A stretch of 64,000 nucleotides of DNA, from assembly GCA_965215385.1 (NCBI GenBank), contig OZ244059.1, positions 1,364,001-1,428,000 on the forward strand, read 5' to 3'. The position numbers and the translations under genes were made by a program. The stretch is from JAPORY01 sp965215385 (GTDB taxonomy: Bacteria; Pseudomonadota; Alphaproteobacteria; Rhodobacterales; Rhodobacteraceae). Within the stretch, counting starts at the first letter, position 1. Every line of letters starts with the position of its first letter. This document shows, in pieces, positions 27,321-37,827 of the stretch. The notes under the pieces were generated by a model. It was not told where the DNA came from. It saw only the letters and a program-made list of their open reading frames with translations, and did not search any database.

Positions 27321-28140
27321 ATTCGAAGCCCTCCCCGCTTCACACCAGTGATCAAATCTGAATGATCTAGATATGCATACCTTTACTTTCGTGCGCACCG
27401 TAGTCAAGTCCCCTTTGGATGGTGATTCATCTGTTGAAAACGCCACTCGAGCGCAAGCAGCTTCATTACGCGCCGCTGAGTTCACTTTGAGTTTCAAAAC
27501 CGACAACACCACCGTGACGATGTACAACAGTCCTATTTTTTGATTGCCACATGTACCAGACCGTCATCTATCGACAACCGAAACACCGATTCGCGACAAC
27601 AAACTGTTCGGCCGGACTCCTACCACCTACTCTCGCCTATGCTACATAACTGATAAGCGGTTAGAGTAGTCGTTGAGTGACTTTGGGTCTTAGCGTTATG
27701 ATGTGTTCTTTGTCGACCGTTATCCGAGATGGTATGTTTAGAGCGAATAGATGCCTTAAAGCGATCTATCATTGCCATGATCGATAAAAAATTCATTGTC
27801 AGATGCCGAGCGATGCGTCAAAACTTCCCGTATTCTGCTGGCTGATTAAGCCTGCTTCACCGACTAGGCTGATGGTCGAAGAAAATCCTCATCTTTGCGA
27901 CACGCCTTTGCCTGTACAACTCTTTTTGCGCAAGCTTTTTATCAAGTGCTCCGGTTCCGAAAACCCCTGTCGAGCCCGAATGATGAGACGGGTGTTGACG
28001 GCGGGCGCGGGCACCTTCAAAACAATCTTTATTGACAACTCTCGCCACGCATAGGTACAGATATTAAGATCTTTAGCATGCCAATGATTTGCCAATGCTG
28101 CGAGTTTGGTGCTGGTCTTGCCAAGGAGCATAAAGTATTG
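27321..28140. other. Divergent promoter region between two transketolase operons
   Basis: About 820 bases without a recognised gene, separating the minus-strand sulfatase operon from the plus-strand transketolase/aldehyde dehydrogenase operon. It must hold both promoters. An inverted repeat at 27764-27785 is the only operator-like element I see. Confidence 0.5.
27764..27785. promoter_or_regulatory. Inverted repeat, possible operator
   Basis: GATCTATCAT-TGCC-ATGATCGAT: a perfect 5 bp core (ATCAT/ATGAT) extended with one mismatch on each side. It is centred between the two divergent operons, about 370 bases from the downstream gene start. It could be a regulator site, for example for the ROK protein encoded downstream. 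Low confidence. Confidence 0.25.
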
Positions 28141-29064
28141 ATGGACAACACTTGGCAAACGCATGCGAGACGGGTGGCACATGGTGTCCGGTGCCGTGTT
28201 CTGCAACTGACACTCAGAAACAATGGCTGCTATTTGAGTCAAACGCTTTCTAGTGCTGACTTGCTTGCAACACTATACACGCGGTCGCTTAATCTTGGTC
28301 CAAGCGAAGGGGAATTTGTTCCGCTAGAAAATCTAGGTCCGCCCGGGAAAAACGGCGTCAAGCCGGGGCATGGTAGGGCCTATAACGGCCCGCGAAGCCC
28401 TGATAAGGATCGAATCCTAATCTCACCGGCGCACTACGCCGTGGCAATCTATGCTACCCTCGTGGAAACTGGCCGTTTGTCGGCGGATGCCTTCTTTAGT
28501 TTTAACACTGACGGAAGCTCCGTCGAAATGATCGGTGCCGAGTACTCTCCCGGATTTGAGTTGACCACGGGCTCATTTGGTCAAGCTGTCAGTCAGGCTG
28601 GAGGCATCGCGCTCGCCAGAAAACGTAAAGGTGAAACCGGACGCTGCGTCGTTTTCATCTCCGACGGCGAACTCGAAGAAGGACAGACTTGGGAAGGTTT
28701 CCAGTGCCTTTCTCACTTTGGCCTCGACAATGTCGTCGTTTGCGTCGACGTCAATGGAATGCAATGCGATGGGGCAACCGCAGATCAGATAAAATTGGAA
28801 CCTATCGACCAGCGAGTTACGGCCTTTGGCGGCAAAGCTGTCACTGTGAATGGTCATGATGTCGATGCTATTGATACCGCGATTAACCAAACTGACCACC
28901 GAGGCCAACCGCTCGTTGTGCTGTGTTACACAAACAGTGCTCAGGGCATTCCGCTTTTGGAAAAGCGTAAACCAAAGCTGCATTTTGTGCGCTTTGGTAG
29001 TAAAGACGAGATAGAACGGTTTGAGAAATTCTATGACGATTGGGAATTCGAGGAGACCGTTTGA
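28141..29064 (+). CDS. Transketolase-like, N-terminal subunit (second pair)
   Basis: A 307-residue alpha subunit of a second split transketolase. Landmarks: RILISPAHYAVAIYATL (in place of the SxGH region), TTGSFGQAVSQAGGIALA, and the thiamine diphosphate motif SDGELEEGQTWE...NVVVCVDVNGM. The ATG at 28141 begins MDNTWQTHARRVAHGVRC; AAGGAG lies about 12 bases before it, and a longer N-terminus from 28078 is also open. The stop TGA overlaps the next ATG (TGATG). It is clearly divergent from the pair at 21064-22865, so the two operons probably handle different substrates. Confidence 0.85.
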   Translation: MDNTWQTHARRVAHGVRCRVLQLTLRNNGCYLSQTLSSADLLATLYTRSLNLGPSEGEFVPLENLGPPGKNGVKPGHGRAYNGPRSPDKDRILISPAHYAVAIYATLVETGRLSADAFFSFNTDGSSVEMIGAEYSPGFELTTGSFGQAVSQAGGIALARKRKGETGRCVVFISDGELEEGQTWEGFQCLSHFGLDNVVVCVDVNGMQCDGATADQIKLEPIDQRVTAFGGKAVTVNGHDVDAIDTAINQTDHRGQPLVVLCYTNSAQGIPLLEKRKPKLHFVRFGSKDEIERFEKFYDDWEFEETV

Positions 29065-30080
29065 TGGAAGTCGTAAACAACCCGCACACCGATAATCTCG
29101 TTCGATACGGTTCTACCCACTCGAATATGGTAGTTCTATCTGGCGACCTAACGGTGGCTACCGAATGTTATAAGTTTCGCGATGCCTTTCCTGATCGTTT
29201 CTTCAGCATGGGAATGGCTGAACAGAATATGTTAAGTTGGGCTGGTGGCATGGCTCGTGAAGGTATGATTCCGTTTATTCACAGTTTTTGCGTGTTTCTC
29301 TACCGTCGCCCCTATGATCAACTGCAGATGTCTATCGCCTATCCAAACTTGCCGGTACGCTTAGTTGGATTTCTTCCGGGTCTTGACACCCCTGGTGGGG
29401 TCACTCACCAATCGATTGAGGATATCGCAGCCTTACGATGTGTTCCAAACATGTCGATCATCGAGGCCGGTGATGCCACGGACGTAGAGACGATCCTCAA
29501 TGCCACCGATGAGATCGAAGGCCCGGCCTACTTGCGAATGTTACGGGGCGAAGTGCGCCGGTTGTTTCCAGTCAACGAGCCTTTACGTTTTAATCAAGCC
29601 CGAGTTCTCAGTTACGGGACCGACATCACGCTGCTGTCGAGTGGCCGCTGCACCGAAGAAGCATTGCGGGCGACCTCCCTTTTGCGCGGTAAAGGTGTAT
29701 CGCTGACCCACCTACATATCTCTACCTTAAAACCGTTCACCGATCCAACGGTTCTGGAAGCTCTCCAAACACCTAGGTATGGCATTATCACCCTAGAGAA
29801 TCATGTTCGCACCGGTGGTCTGGGAACAGCGACAGCCGAACTCATCGCTGAGCACGGGGTTGGTAAGCGACTCGTGCGGATGGGAATTGACGATACTTAC
29901 TGTGTAGGTGCAACGCTTGCCTATCTGATGCGACAACACCAGATTGACGCCCTCGCCTTGGTGGAATGCGTAGCAGAAATGATCGGTGAGTGTTTTGAAA
30001 TCGCGGACACCGATGATTTGAGCAGTGCCCATATTGAGAACGTTAAATCGCGTTCGACTGAGCAACTGGAGGCACTGTAA
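29064..30080 (+). CDS. Transketolase-like, C-terminal subunit (second pair)
   Basis: A 338-residue beta subunit. The catalytic Glu is in FSMGMAEQNMLSWAGGMA, and active-site His residues lie in PGGVTHQSIEDIAALR. The last domain has YGIITLENHVRTGGLG. GAGGAG precedes the ATG at 29064, which overlaps the upstream stop. Its own stop overlaps the aldehyde dehydrogenase start (TAATG), so the three genes form one translationally coupled operon. It pairs with the preceding N-subunit to give one ketol-transferring enzyme. Confidence 0.86.
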   Translation: MEVVNNPHTDNLVRYGSTHSNMVVLSGDLTVATECYKFRDAFPDRFFSMGMAEQNMLSWAGGMAREGMIPFIHSFCVFLYRRPYDQLQMSIAYPNLPVRLVGFLPGLDTPGGVTHQSIEDIAALRCVPNMSIIEAGDATDVETILNATDEIEGPAYLRMLRGEVRRLFPVNEPLRFNQARVLSYGTDITLLSSGRCTEEALRATSLLRGKGVSLTHLHISTLKPFTDPTVLEALQTPRYGIITLENHVRTGGLGTATAELIAEHGVGKRLVRMGIDDTYCVGATLAYLMRQHQIDALALVECVAEMIGECFEIADTDDLSSAHIENVKSRSTEQLEAL

Positions 30081-31489
30081 TGACTTATCGATATGAATTT
30101 GGTGGTGGTGAAACCTATGAAACGGTTAATCCTGCCAACCCTTCCCAAAAGATTGGCCGCTATGGCCTGATGTCGTCGGATGAACTTGCGAAAGTCATTG
30201 AACGCGCAAATGTAGCCCAAGCAGCCTGGGCAAGCGTGCCCGGACTGGAACGCTCAGAGCGGCTCAATGCCTTTATCGATGCCGTTGAGTCAAACATTGA
30301 AGATCTTGCGATGGCGGGCACGCTTGAACAGGGAAAACTGTTGCGCGAGTCTAAAAGCGAGACCCTGAAGTCTTGTGCCGAGGGCCGCTTTTCGGTGGGT
30401 GAAGCGGCGCGAATGGGGGCGATGGCTACCGCATCGGGACGGGCGGGTTTTTCGAATCTAATTCTGCGTCGGCCTCGCGGCGTGATTTTCTGCATCAGCC
30501 CGTGGAACTTCCCAATTTCGACCCCAATGCGCAAAATCTGTCCAGCACTGGCGTTTGGTAATGCGGTAGTGATGAAACCATCCCAGTTCACCCCCGCCGC
30601 AAATTTTCTCTTGGCCGAAATTTCAAAGGAATTTTTTCCAGCAGATCTTATCCAAGTTGCAATGGCATCAGGCCGTTTGGCGAGCGAAGCCATTACGGCA
30701 GGTGACATTGACGGCGTCAGCTTCACAGGATCGGTTCCGACCGGAAAACTAGTCTATGCCGCCGCTGCCCAGAACCTTATTCCAGTGCAACTCGAATTGG
30801 GTGGAAAAAACGGTGCGATTTTAAACGATACTGATAACCTTGAGAATGCGATCACACAAATTCTAGGCGCCGCCTTTATGACTTCGGGGCAGCGCTGTAC
30901 CGCGGTCAGCCGTGTCATTGTCCATAAAAACCTAGCAGCGGAAGCCAAAGACATTCTTACTACGAAAGCCGACGCCACGACCCTCGGTGATGGCATGAAC
31001 GAAGACACTGATATGGGTCCGCTTTGCAATCTTCCGCATTGGCAAGACGTTTGCGAAAGAACAAAAAGGGCGATTTCGGAAGGGGCAAAACCGCTAACGG
31101 GAGGCTCTGCCCCCAATTCTCCTGACGAGGGGTACTTCTATAGTCCGACCATCCTTGGCGACGTCGATCATCATTCAATTGCTGGGCAGACGGAAATCTT
31201 TGGCCCCGTTCTATCAGTGTTGGAATATGATACCTTTGATCAGGCGATGCAGATGCTTAACGGGACAGAGTTCGGCCTTACCTCGGCACTATTCTCGAAT
31301 CGTAACGACCTAATCCAACGCTTTTTGGCGGAAAGCCAGAACGGCATGATTCATATCAACCACGGCACTGTTCCCGACAACAATATGCCTTTTGGCGGGA
31401 TAAAAAACTCGGGGGTCGGTGCCTATTCTGTGGGACCGACGGCCGTTAATTTTTATACCTCCGAACACGCCGCATATATCACTTCGTAA
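30080..31489 (+). CDS. NAD(P)-dependent aldehyde dehydrogenase
   Basis: A 469-residue ALDH-superfamily enzyme, most like succinate-semialdehyde and lactaldehyde/glycolaldehyde dehydrogenases. The conserved Asn is in SPWNFPI, the general base Glu in LELGGKNG and the catalytic Cys in TSGQRCTAVSRV. FGPVLSV and the C-terminal MPFGGIKNSGVG are also present. Its coupling to a transketolase suggests it oxidises a short aldehyde (for example glycolaldehyde or a semialdehyde) released during sugar breakdown (inference). Intact and cytoplasmic. It is the last intact catabolic enzyme before the decayed block. Confidence 0.9.
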   Translation: MTYRYEFGGGETYETVNPANPSQKIGRYGLMSSDELAKVIERANVAQAAWASVPGLERSERLNAFIDAVESNIEDLAMAGTLEQGKLLRESKSETLKSCAEGRFSVGEAARMGAMATASGRAGFSNLILRRPRGVIFCISPWNFPISTPMRKICPALAFGNAVVMKPSQFTPAANFLLAEISKEFFPADLIQVAMASGRLASEAITAGDIDGVSFTGSVPTGKLVYAAAAQNLIPVQLELGGKNGAILNDTDNLENAITQILGAAFMTSGQRCTAVSRVIVHKNLAAEAKDILTTKADATTLGDGMNEDTDMGPLCNLPHWQDVCERTKRAISEGAKPLTGGSAPNSPDEGYFYSPTILGDVDHHSIAGQTEIFGPVLSVLEYDTFDQAMQMLNGTEFGLTSALFSNRNDLIQRFLAESQNGMIHINHGTVPDNNMPFGGIKNSGVGAYSVGPTAVNFYTSEHAAYITS

Positions 31490-32052
31490 CCGGCTATTTT
31501 GCGGCTTTAAAATACTTTACCACTCTAGACGCGGACACTGCAGTTCTCAAGCCGATGCAGTTCCTAAAGCAGCCCTTGCAAAAATATCGACGAATCGCGT
31601 TCCGCTGATCTATAGTGGGCGTCGCTTTGCGAACTTAGTATGAGTTGCTGCTTGAAACATTTGTTTTCAGCACCAACCGAACGGGTCACGCAGGATCATT
31701 GATGTTTCTGACGATGCCATGCAACGAATTCTGGGTTCTAATGCACGCAAAGTTTTTTGAGCAGCGTTTCACCCGTTGTTTGGGGTGCCTTACCGCCAAA
31801 ATTCTGTGCTTCGCAAAACCAACTAAAGATTCCAAAGCCAAGTCACCAACCCTGAAGAAACCCAAATGATCTCTCTCCTCACACTTCAAGAGGAAGGCTG
31901 AGTACGAGCCGCCATAAGTTTTGCGCGGGATACTCATCCAAGCACAAGGCGCAATCAAATTCCTGATTTCTTGACGACGAACTGATCTGAACGCTGACAT
32001 TGTAACCAAATCTCCACTGGTTCGTTAAGGGAACGAATTATTTGGAGCTGCC
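31490..32052. other. Intergenic, no gene recognised
   Basis: About 560 bases between the aldehyde dehydrogenase and the ROK gene. Only short frames without family resemblance. It should hold the promoter of the following gene block. Confidence 0.5.
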
Positions 32053-33266
32053 GTGGTCGCCCATTCAAAGATATCAAGACGCATGTCGCAAAGTGCAATC
32101 GTACAGGCGATTGCAGAATACGGTCCAATATCACGGGCCAGTGTGGCAAAGCTCACTGGATTGTCAAAACAGACGGTCTCAGAAATTGTTGGAAATCTAG
32201 CAAGCGAAGGATGGGTTCGTAGCGTCGGAAAGACGGAGGGCCATATTGGTCGTCGTGCCATCGTCTACGAAGTGTCTCCCGATGCGGCGACAATTGCGAG
32301 CGTTGATCTCGGCGGCAGTAAGATACGATCGGCTCTCTGCGATTTGCTCGGCCGCATCCTCTGCGAACGCGTCGAACCGACGGAAACTGAAGGTGGCTTG
32401 AAAGTTGTGAACCAAATCGCTCGCATGGCGCAAGCACGATGTCGGCCGAAAACCTACGATGTGGGCCACTTCGGATCGAGGTGATCGGCGTGCCCGGCGT
32501 ACCTGATATACGGACCGGCGGCGTGTTCATGGCCCCAAATATTATTGGGGTTGACAGGATTGATGTTCCACAGGCACTGGGTGACCGGTTGGGCATTGAG
32601 GTTCTGATGGAAAATGACGTCAACCTCGCCGCGCTTGGTGAACATTGGATGGGGCGCGAGCGCGACAGCGATGACCTTGTGTTTATCTCAATTGGAACCG
32701 GTATCGGTGCCGGTATCGTTATCAACGGAAAACTTGTGCGGGGCACCTTTGGAGCTGCGGGAGAAGTTGGTTTCTTACCTCTTGGTGCCAACCCTTTCGA
32801 GCCGGAAAGTATGAAGGTCGGTGCTTTAGAGCGCGAATGCGCAACGGATGGAATAATCCGCCGTTATCAGGCGCTGTCGGGACGGACAACCGGTGTTCAA
32901 GGGGTTTTTGCCGCCGTCGCCGACGGTGAGAAATCCGCCATAGCGGCATTGGATTCGGTGGCGTTACAGGTTGCACGTGTCTGTGCCGCCATTGCGGCTA
33001 TCGTTGACCCATCGCTTATCGTGATTGGTGGTTCAATCGGTGCTCGAACCGAACTTCTGACCCGCATCAAACACTTTGCCTCCCAATGCTATCCACGAGA
33101 GATCACCATTGAACCATCGCAACTTGGCGTTCTTGCTGCACACGCTGGCGGGGCGTTCATCGCGCTTTCGCACCTCCATGTTTCGTCATTTTTCGACGGA
33201 CAGAGAGACACAGATATCCAAGTTCCACCACCAACTCTGGAAGAGTTTAGGGTCGCTGTACAATGA
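32053..33266 (+). pseudogene. ROK-family transcriptional regulator, one frameshift
   Basis: NagC/Mlc-type repressor. The first frame (to 32484) holds the winged helix-turn-helix (IVQAIAEYGPISRASVAKL, LSKQTVSEIVGNLASEGWV) and the start of the sugar-kinase-like domain (SVDLGGSKIRSALCDLLG). A second frame (from about 32440) continues with RIEVIGVPGVPDIRTGGVF, MENDVNLAALGEHWMG, FISIGTGIGAGIVINGKLVRG and GAAGEVGFLPLG. The zinc motif CGxxGCxE of many ROK proteins is absent. Joined length would be about 400 residues, as expected. A single indel in 32440-32480 breaks it. It stands at the head of an amino-sugar-type cluster, so it probably controlled that cluster. Confidence 0.8.
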
Positions 33267-34527
33267 TTTCGCCGAGCACGATTGCGGCCCTGCAAGCTGC
33301 ACAGGACCAAAAGGCTGATATCGCGTTGCTGAAGGCGGCCGTTTCAATCGAAAGCATTACCGGAAACGAGACCCCGTTTGCTCGCTTTTTAGAAGCCCAG
33401 ATGACGGAACTTGGCATCACGACTGATCGGGCCGAATTTGGGGATGGTCGAGAGAATACTTGGGGAATCTCGGCCGGTGACGGACCAACTCTCATGATTA
33501 TCGGCTACACGGATACCGTGCCTGTGCGAGGGTGGGCTGAACATTGAGTTAATGACCCGAGAAGTGAGCCGTTTAACGGAACGGAACGGTAAGATCAGAT
33601 ATGGGGGCGTGGAGCGTGCGACCTGGAAGGCGGGATTTGCGCCGCATTGGCCGGGTATCGACTGCTCAAGGCCACAGGCCAATCGCCGCCGTGTCGAGTC
33701 ATTTTTGCCGTTACCGGCGACGAAGAAAGCGGTGAGCAAAATTGCGGTGTTAGTGCTGGAACCAAAGATCTCGTCGACCGCATTAACAACGACCAGATTC
33801 CTCGACTCGACTTTGCAATATATGTAGAGCCGACGAGCCTTGATGTCTACACCGCTCAGATCGGATTTTTATTGCCGACATTTTGGTATCGGGAGAAACC
33901 GCCTATTTTGGAAAACCAGAACATGGAGTCGACGCACTAAAGGCGACCCACGAACTCCTTACCAAGACTTGGTCGCATGAAGCCGAATTGTCAACGAGTC
34001 CCCGTCATCCATTGCTTGGCACCGCGTCTATCCTAGTCACGCACATTGAGGGCGGCGGCTTTATTGCCGTTCCCGGCGCATGCAAAATATCGCTTATTCG
34101 AACATTGTCCCCTGGTGAATCGACGGACACCGCGGTGGCGACGTTTGAAGCCGCTCTTAAATTGGATCACCTACCCGAAGGTATTACCGTCCGAGTCAAC
34201 TATCCCGCCGGACGCGACCATCCCAAAGGCGGAGTTCCGGCCGAATCTCGAGCCGATACTCCGGCGATCCAGTTGCTGCAACACTGCATCCAAGACAAAC
34301 TAAAGACGGCAGGTCGGATCGGCGGGGCGCCGTACTGGTCGGAGATGTCACTTCTGCGCAACCAGCTTGGCTGTCCAACCGTTTACTGTGCGCCAAGCGG
34401 TATCTCTGTGGCTCACACATTCGAAGAACGGATCGACACTAAAGAGTACCTCAGAGCCGTTCGCGCATTTGCGCTCTTTTTTGTCCATTTCGGCACAATA
34501 GAAACGACAACAAACATCCAGCACTAG
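33263..34527 (+). pseudogene. M20-family amidohydrolase/peptidase, multiply broken
   Basis: Remnant of a dizinc M20/ArgE/DapE-like hydrolase. The first frame (33263-33547) contains SIESITGNETPFARFLE and IGYTDTVP, where the zinc-ligand His of GHxDTVP reads Tyr. A second frame holds DLEGGICAALAGYRLLKATG and the catalytic TGDEESGE. A third (33883-34527) contains the lid and C-terminal domain, ending with CAPSGISVAHTFEERI, where the last His ligand is kept. At least two frame changes, a probable small deletion near 33540-33600 and the ligand substitution show real decay. Its start overlaps the ROK stop by four bases. It could have been a deacetylase for an acetylated sugar or amino acid. Confidence 0.78.
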
Positions 34528-34538
34528 GAGGAATTGAT

Positions 34539-35591
34539 ATGACTATCTGGAAAACTGCATTGGTGATCACGTCTATGTTCGCTTCGGCAACTGGACTTGG
34601 CACCGAAACCATTTGACCAAACGGTGACAGTGCGACGCCATCGATGACCCTTGTGGTCAGCGACGACCGCGTCGCGTCAGTCAACGCCGCAGGGTACGCG
34701 GCAGCACTCCTTTGGCACGACCAATCAGATTTTGTAAACGCCGTTACTGCCGGCGCAAGCGATGAATTTGAACGCCTTGTAATCGAAATTGTGGCTGTCA
34801 CCAGTGCTGGATTTGATGCCGCCAAGCAACGCAGCGATGTCGAAACGGCAATGGCGCGTAATCCAAACATCATTTTGTCGCTGCCACTGGATCCAGTTAC
34901 CTCTGCCGCGGCTTTTCAGGAGGCTAAAGAGTCGAGCGTCGCGCTTGCATTCCTGTCAAATCTTCCGGCCGGGTACAGTCATCCCGAAGATTATGCCGCC
35001 ATCGTTACGGATGACCTTTTTGAGATGGGAAAACAGGCAGCTGATGCATTGGCTGCCGCAATGGGTAACGAAGGCACAGTTGGTTGGATTTACCATGATG
35101 CGGCCTACTATGTCACAAATCAGCGTGATAATGTCTTTAAATCGACGATTGAGAATGATTATCCCAATATCTCTAGCGTTGCGGAGCAAGGTATTGCGGA
35201 TCCGGCCGGTGCAGAGGAGATCGCAAACGCAATGCTCCGGCAAAATCCTGATCTCGGTGGAATCTATGTCACTTGGGCGGGACCGGCCGAGGGAGTGCTT
35301 GCCGCTTTACGGGCAAACGGCAACACCGCTACTAAGATCGTGACGCTAGACCTCTCAGAGCCGATTGCGCTTGATATAGTTCGGGGTGGCAACGTGGCTG
35401 CGATTGTGGCGGATGAAGCCTATGAACTAGGACGGGCAATGGCGGCGAGCGCCGTGCTCGACCTTCTAGGAGAGGATGTGCCGCCCTTCGTCATTGCACC
35501 GGCCATTACCGTTACCGATGAGAATGTTGCGGAAGCTTGGCTGCAATCCTCGAACATTAGTGCGCCTGCGAGCGCGACCGCAGGCAACTGA
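34539..35591 (+). pseudogene. Sugar ABC transporter binding protein, nonsense codon 26
   Basis: A periplasmic binding protein of the RbsB type (Peripla_BP_4). The ATG at 34539 follows AGGAGG. The signal peptide MTIWKTALVITSMFASATGL is followed by GTETI and then TGA (34614-34616). The same frame stays open for another 325 codons, through VVSDDRVASVNAAG, NPNIILSLPLDPVT, LGGIYVTWAGPAEG and IVTLDLSEPIALDIV, to a TGA at 35589-35591. Thus one substitution removed the protein. Internal reinitiation at 34644 would lack the signal peptide. A stem-loop follows the stop codon. Confidence 0.82.
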
Positions 35592-35929
35592 CGATTAAAC
35601 GGATGGGGGGATGCCTAAGCCATCTGTCCATCCGTACCAATCTGATGGTGCGAATACATCAAAACAAAAACATTGGCCAATCTCGACTTGCAGTCCGGTC
35701 CAACATATTGAGAAATATACTCAGTCATGTGCGGTTCTACGCGGTACTTAAGACATATTTACTATAACGATTACTGGGGTGACGACCGTCGATATCAACA
35801 AACCAAGTAGATCGCAGAACGCGCAATATTTATTGTGTCGTTTGATCGGGCACGGAGAAAATCCTTCCTCAACGGACGCGACCCCGCACGCTAGGTGGCA
35901 ACGGGTTTGCGACAAAAACATGTCGAACC
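35592..35929. other. Gap where an ABC permease gene would be expected
   Basis: Only about 340 bases lie between the binding-protein gene and the YhfX-like gene, without a recognised coding frame. No membrane permease gene is found anywhere in the block, although binding protein and ATPase are both present; a deletion here is plausible. Confidence 0.45.
35599..35635. terminator. Stem-loop after binding-protein gene
   Basis: Perfect 8 bp stem ACGGATGG (35599-35606)/CCATCCGT (35628-35635), starting 8 bases after the stop codon. No U-tract follows. Such hairpins after binding-protein genes usually protect the upstream mRNA or cause partial termination. Confidence 0.45.
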
Positions 35930-37090
35930 GTGGTGACATTGCACCAACAAGGACAAATTCCCGCGAACGCTTTCGTTTTGAATCTGGATGCGGTCGAACG
36001 TAATGCGCAGGTACTTGCCACTGAAGCGCATAAGTATGGGTTGAAGACCTTTGCGATGCCCAAGCAGGTTGGGAGACACTCGGGATTCTGCCAAGCCGCT
36101 ATGCGCGGCGGAATTGACCGTTCCGTTGCTGTTGACTTGGCCTGTGCAATCGCTTGCGATCGTGCCGGATTAAAAACTGGACATCTCGGTCACTTGGTAC
36201 AAATTCCGCGTCAAGAGGCTGCCTTTGCCACTTTATTGCAGCTAGACTACTGGACCGTATTTTCTGATGTTAAGGCGCAGGAAGCCGCCGCTGCGTCAAT
36301 CAAGGCCAACCGCAACCAAGCACTCATGGCGCGTATCCAAGCGGTCGATGACATCTTTTACCGCGGTCATGAGGGAGGATTTGACGCTGGGAGTATTGTT
36401 GCCGTAGCGGAACGCATTGACGCACTCAATGGTGTCCACTTTGCAGGCATTACGACGTTCCCAACATTGCTTTAATATCAAGACAAGCGGCGAGTACTAC
36501 CAACCCGGAACCTATCAACGCTATCGCGCGCGGCTGAGGCTCTGACGGCCGGCGGACGATCATCCATTGAGGTCAATGCGCCTGGAACCACGTCCGCTGT
36601 TGTGCTTACCGACCTCGCTAATGCGGGAGCGACGCAGGTAGAACCGGGCAACGGGTTACACGGCACGACACCATTGCACGCGGTTGAGGATTGACCCGAA
36701 GATCCCGCAGTGCTGTATCTTTCCGAGGTTTCGCATCATCATGCTGGTAAGGCCTATTGCTTTAGGGGTGAGCTATACATTGATCCGATCTTCCCGAAAT
36801 ACCAAGTCCGCGCTTTCGTTTCGGCAACCCCTAACATCGACCCCAAAGCACTCCGTAACGTCGAAATCCCAAATTATTCCGCAATAGATTACTACGCTAT
36901 GATTGATGCTGATAGCGAGGCGGTACCCGCGGCAGTCGACACGGTGGTTTTTGGCTTTCAAGGACAAGCCTTCGCAACGCGTGCATTTGTAGTCGGAATC
37001 AAAGGCGTTGCCAGCGGCACGCCGTCGGTTACCACGATTGAGAACCCGTTTGGTGAATGGGTCAATTGGATTGGGTCACAAATACCATGA
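35930..37090 (+). pseudogene. YhfX-like PLP protein (alanine-racemase fold), two in-frame stops
   Basis: Resembles E. coli YhfX, a fold-type III PLP protein. One frame runs the whole length: LHQQGQIPANAFVLNLDAVERN, then the PLP lysine in FAMPKQVGRH, GITTFPTLL, RSSIEVNAPGTTSAVVLTD, VEPGNGLHGTTPLHAVED, LYLSEVSHHHAGKAYCF and IDYYAMID. It is interrupted only by TAA at 36473-36475 (where homologues have Tyr) and TGA at 36692-36694. The usual N-terminal 10-15 residues are also not seen. The stop at 37088-37090 overlaps the ABC ATPase start. Point mutations rather than indels disabled it. Confidence 0.72.
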
Positions 37091-37827
37091 ACCCGACTCT
37101 CTCCCTGCAAAACATCCGCAAGACCTTTGGTGGGGTTATTGCCATCCGGGAGTTTTCGCTAGATCTTTACTCAGGGGAAATCGTGACCCTCGTCGGCGAT
37201 AACGCTGCCGGTAAATCGACACTCGTTAAAATGATCTCGGGGGTTCATCGCCCCAGCGGGGGCGATATTTGCCTTGATGGTACTTCGGTGAATTTCTCAG
37301 ACGCCAGTTCGGCGCGATCACATGGCATCGAAGTTGTATATCAGGACCTTGCCCTTGCCGATGAGCAACCGGCCTATATGAATATGTTCCTTGGCCGCGA
37401 GCTGACTTGTAAACCCTTCGGTTTGCTCGACAAGTCTCGGATGCGGCTGGAAACACAGACTCTTTTGGATCAACTTGACATACGCATTCCGTCGGTACGT
37501 TCCAAAGTCCGCGATTTGAGCGGTGGACAGCGGCAAGGAATCGCGATTGCCCGGGCCACCCACTGGGCCAAGAAGTTGGTGCTGCTGGTGCTGGATGAGC
37601 CTACCGCGGCCCTCGGTGTAGCGGAAACCGCCAAGGTCGAAGATCTCATTACTTCGCTGCGAGACCGAAACCTTGCAATTCTAGTCATTAGCCACCGCCT
37701 TGACCAAGTATTTCGCCTTTCGGATCGGATTTGTGTGCTTCGGCGCGGTGAGCAAATCGGCTTACGATACACGGCCGATACCTCCAAGAACGGGATCGTC
37801 GCAATGATTACCGGAGTGCAAACATGA
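37087..37827 (+). CDS. Sugar ABC transporter ATP-binding protein
   Basis: A 246-residue single-domain ATPase of the carbohydrate-uptake type 2 family. Walker A GDNAAGKST (37-45), Q-loop in VVYQDLAL, signature LSGGQRQG (144-151), Walker B LLVLDEPTAALG and the H-loop LVISHRLDQV are all intact. Its ATG overlaps the YhfX-like stop and its stop overlaps the SIS gene start (ATGA). It is the only undamaged gene in this transport block, yet the permease is absent and the binding protein is truncated, so it may be a stranded component. It could still energise an unlinked permease. Confidence 0.88.
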   Translation: MNPTLSLQNIRKTFGGVIAIREFSLDLYSGEIVTLVGDNAAGKSTLVKMISGVHRPSGGDICLDGTSVNFSDASSARSHGIEVVYQDLALADEQPAYMNMFLGRELTCKPFGLLDKSRMRLETQTLLDQLDIRIPSVRSKVRDLSGGQRQGIAIARATHWAKKLVLLVLDEPTAALGVAETAKVEDLITSLRDRNLAILVISHRLDQVFRLSDRICVLRRGEQIGLRYTADTSKNGIVAMITGVQT

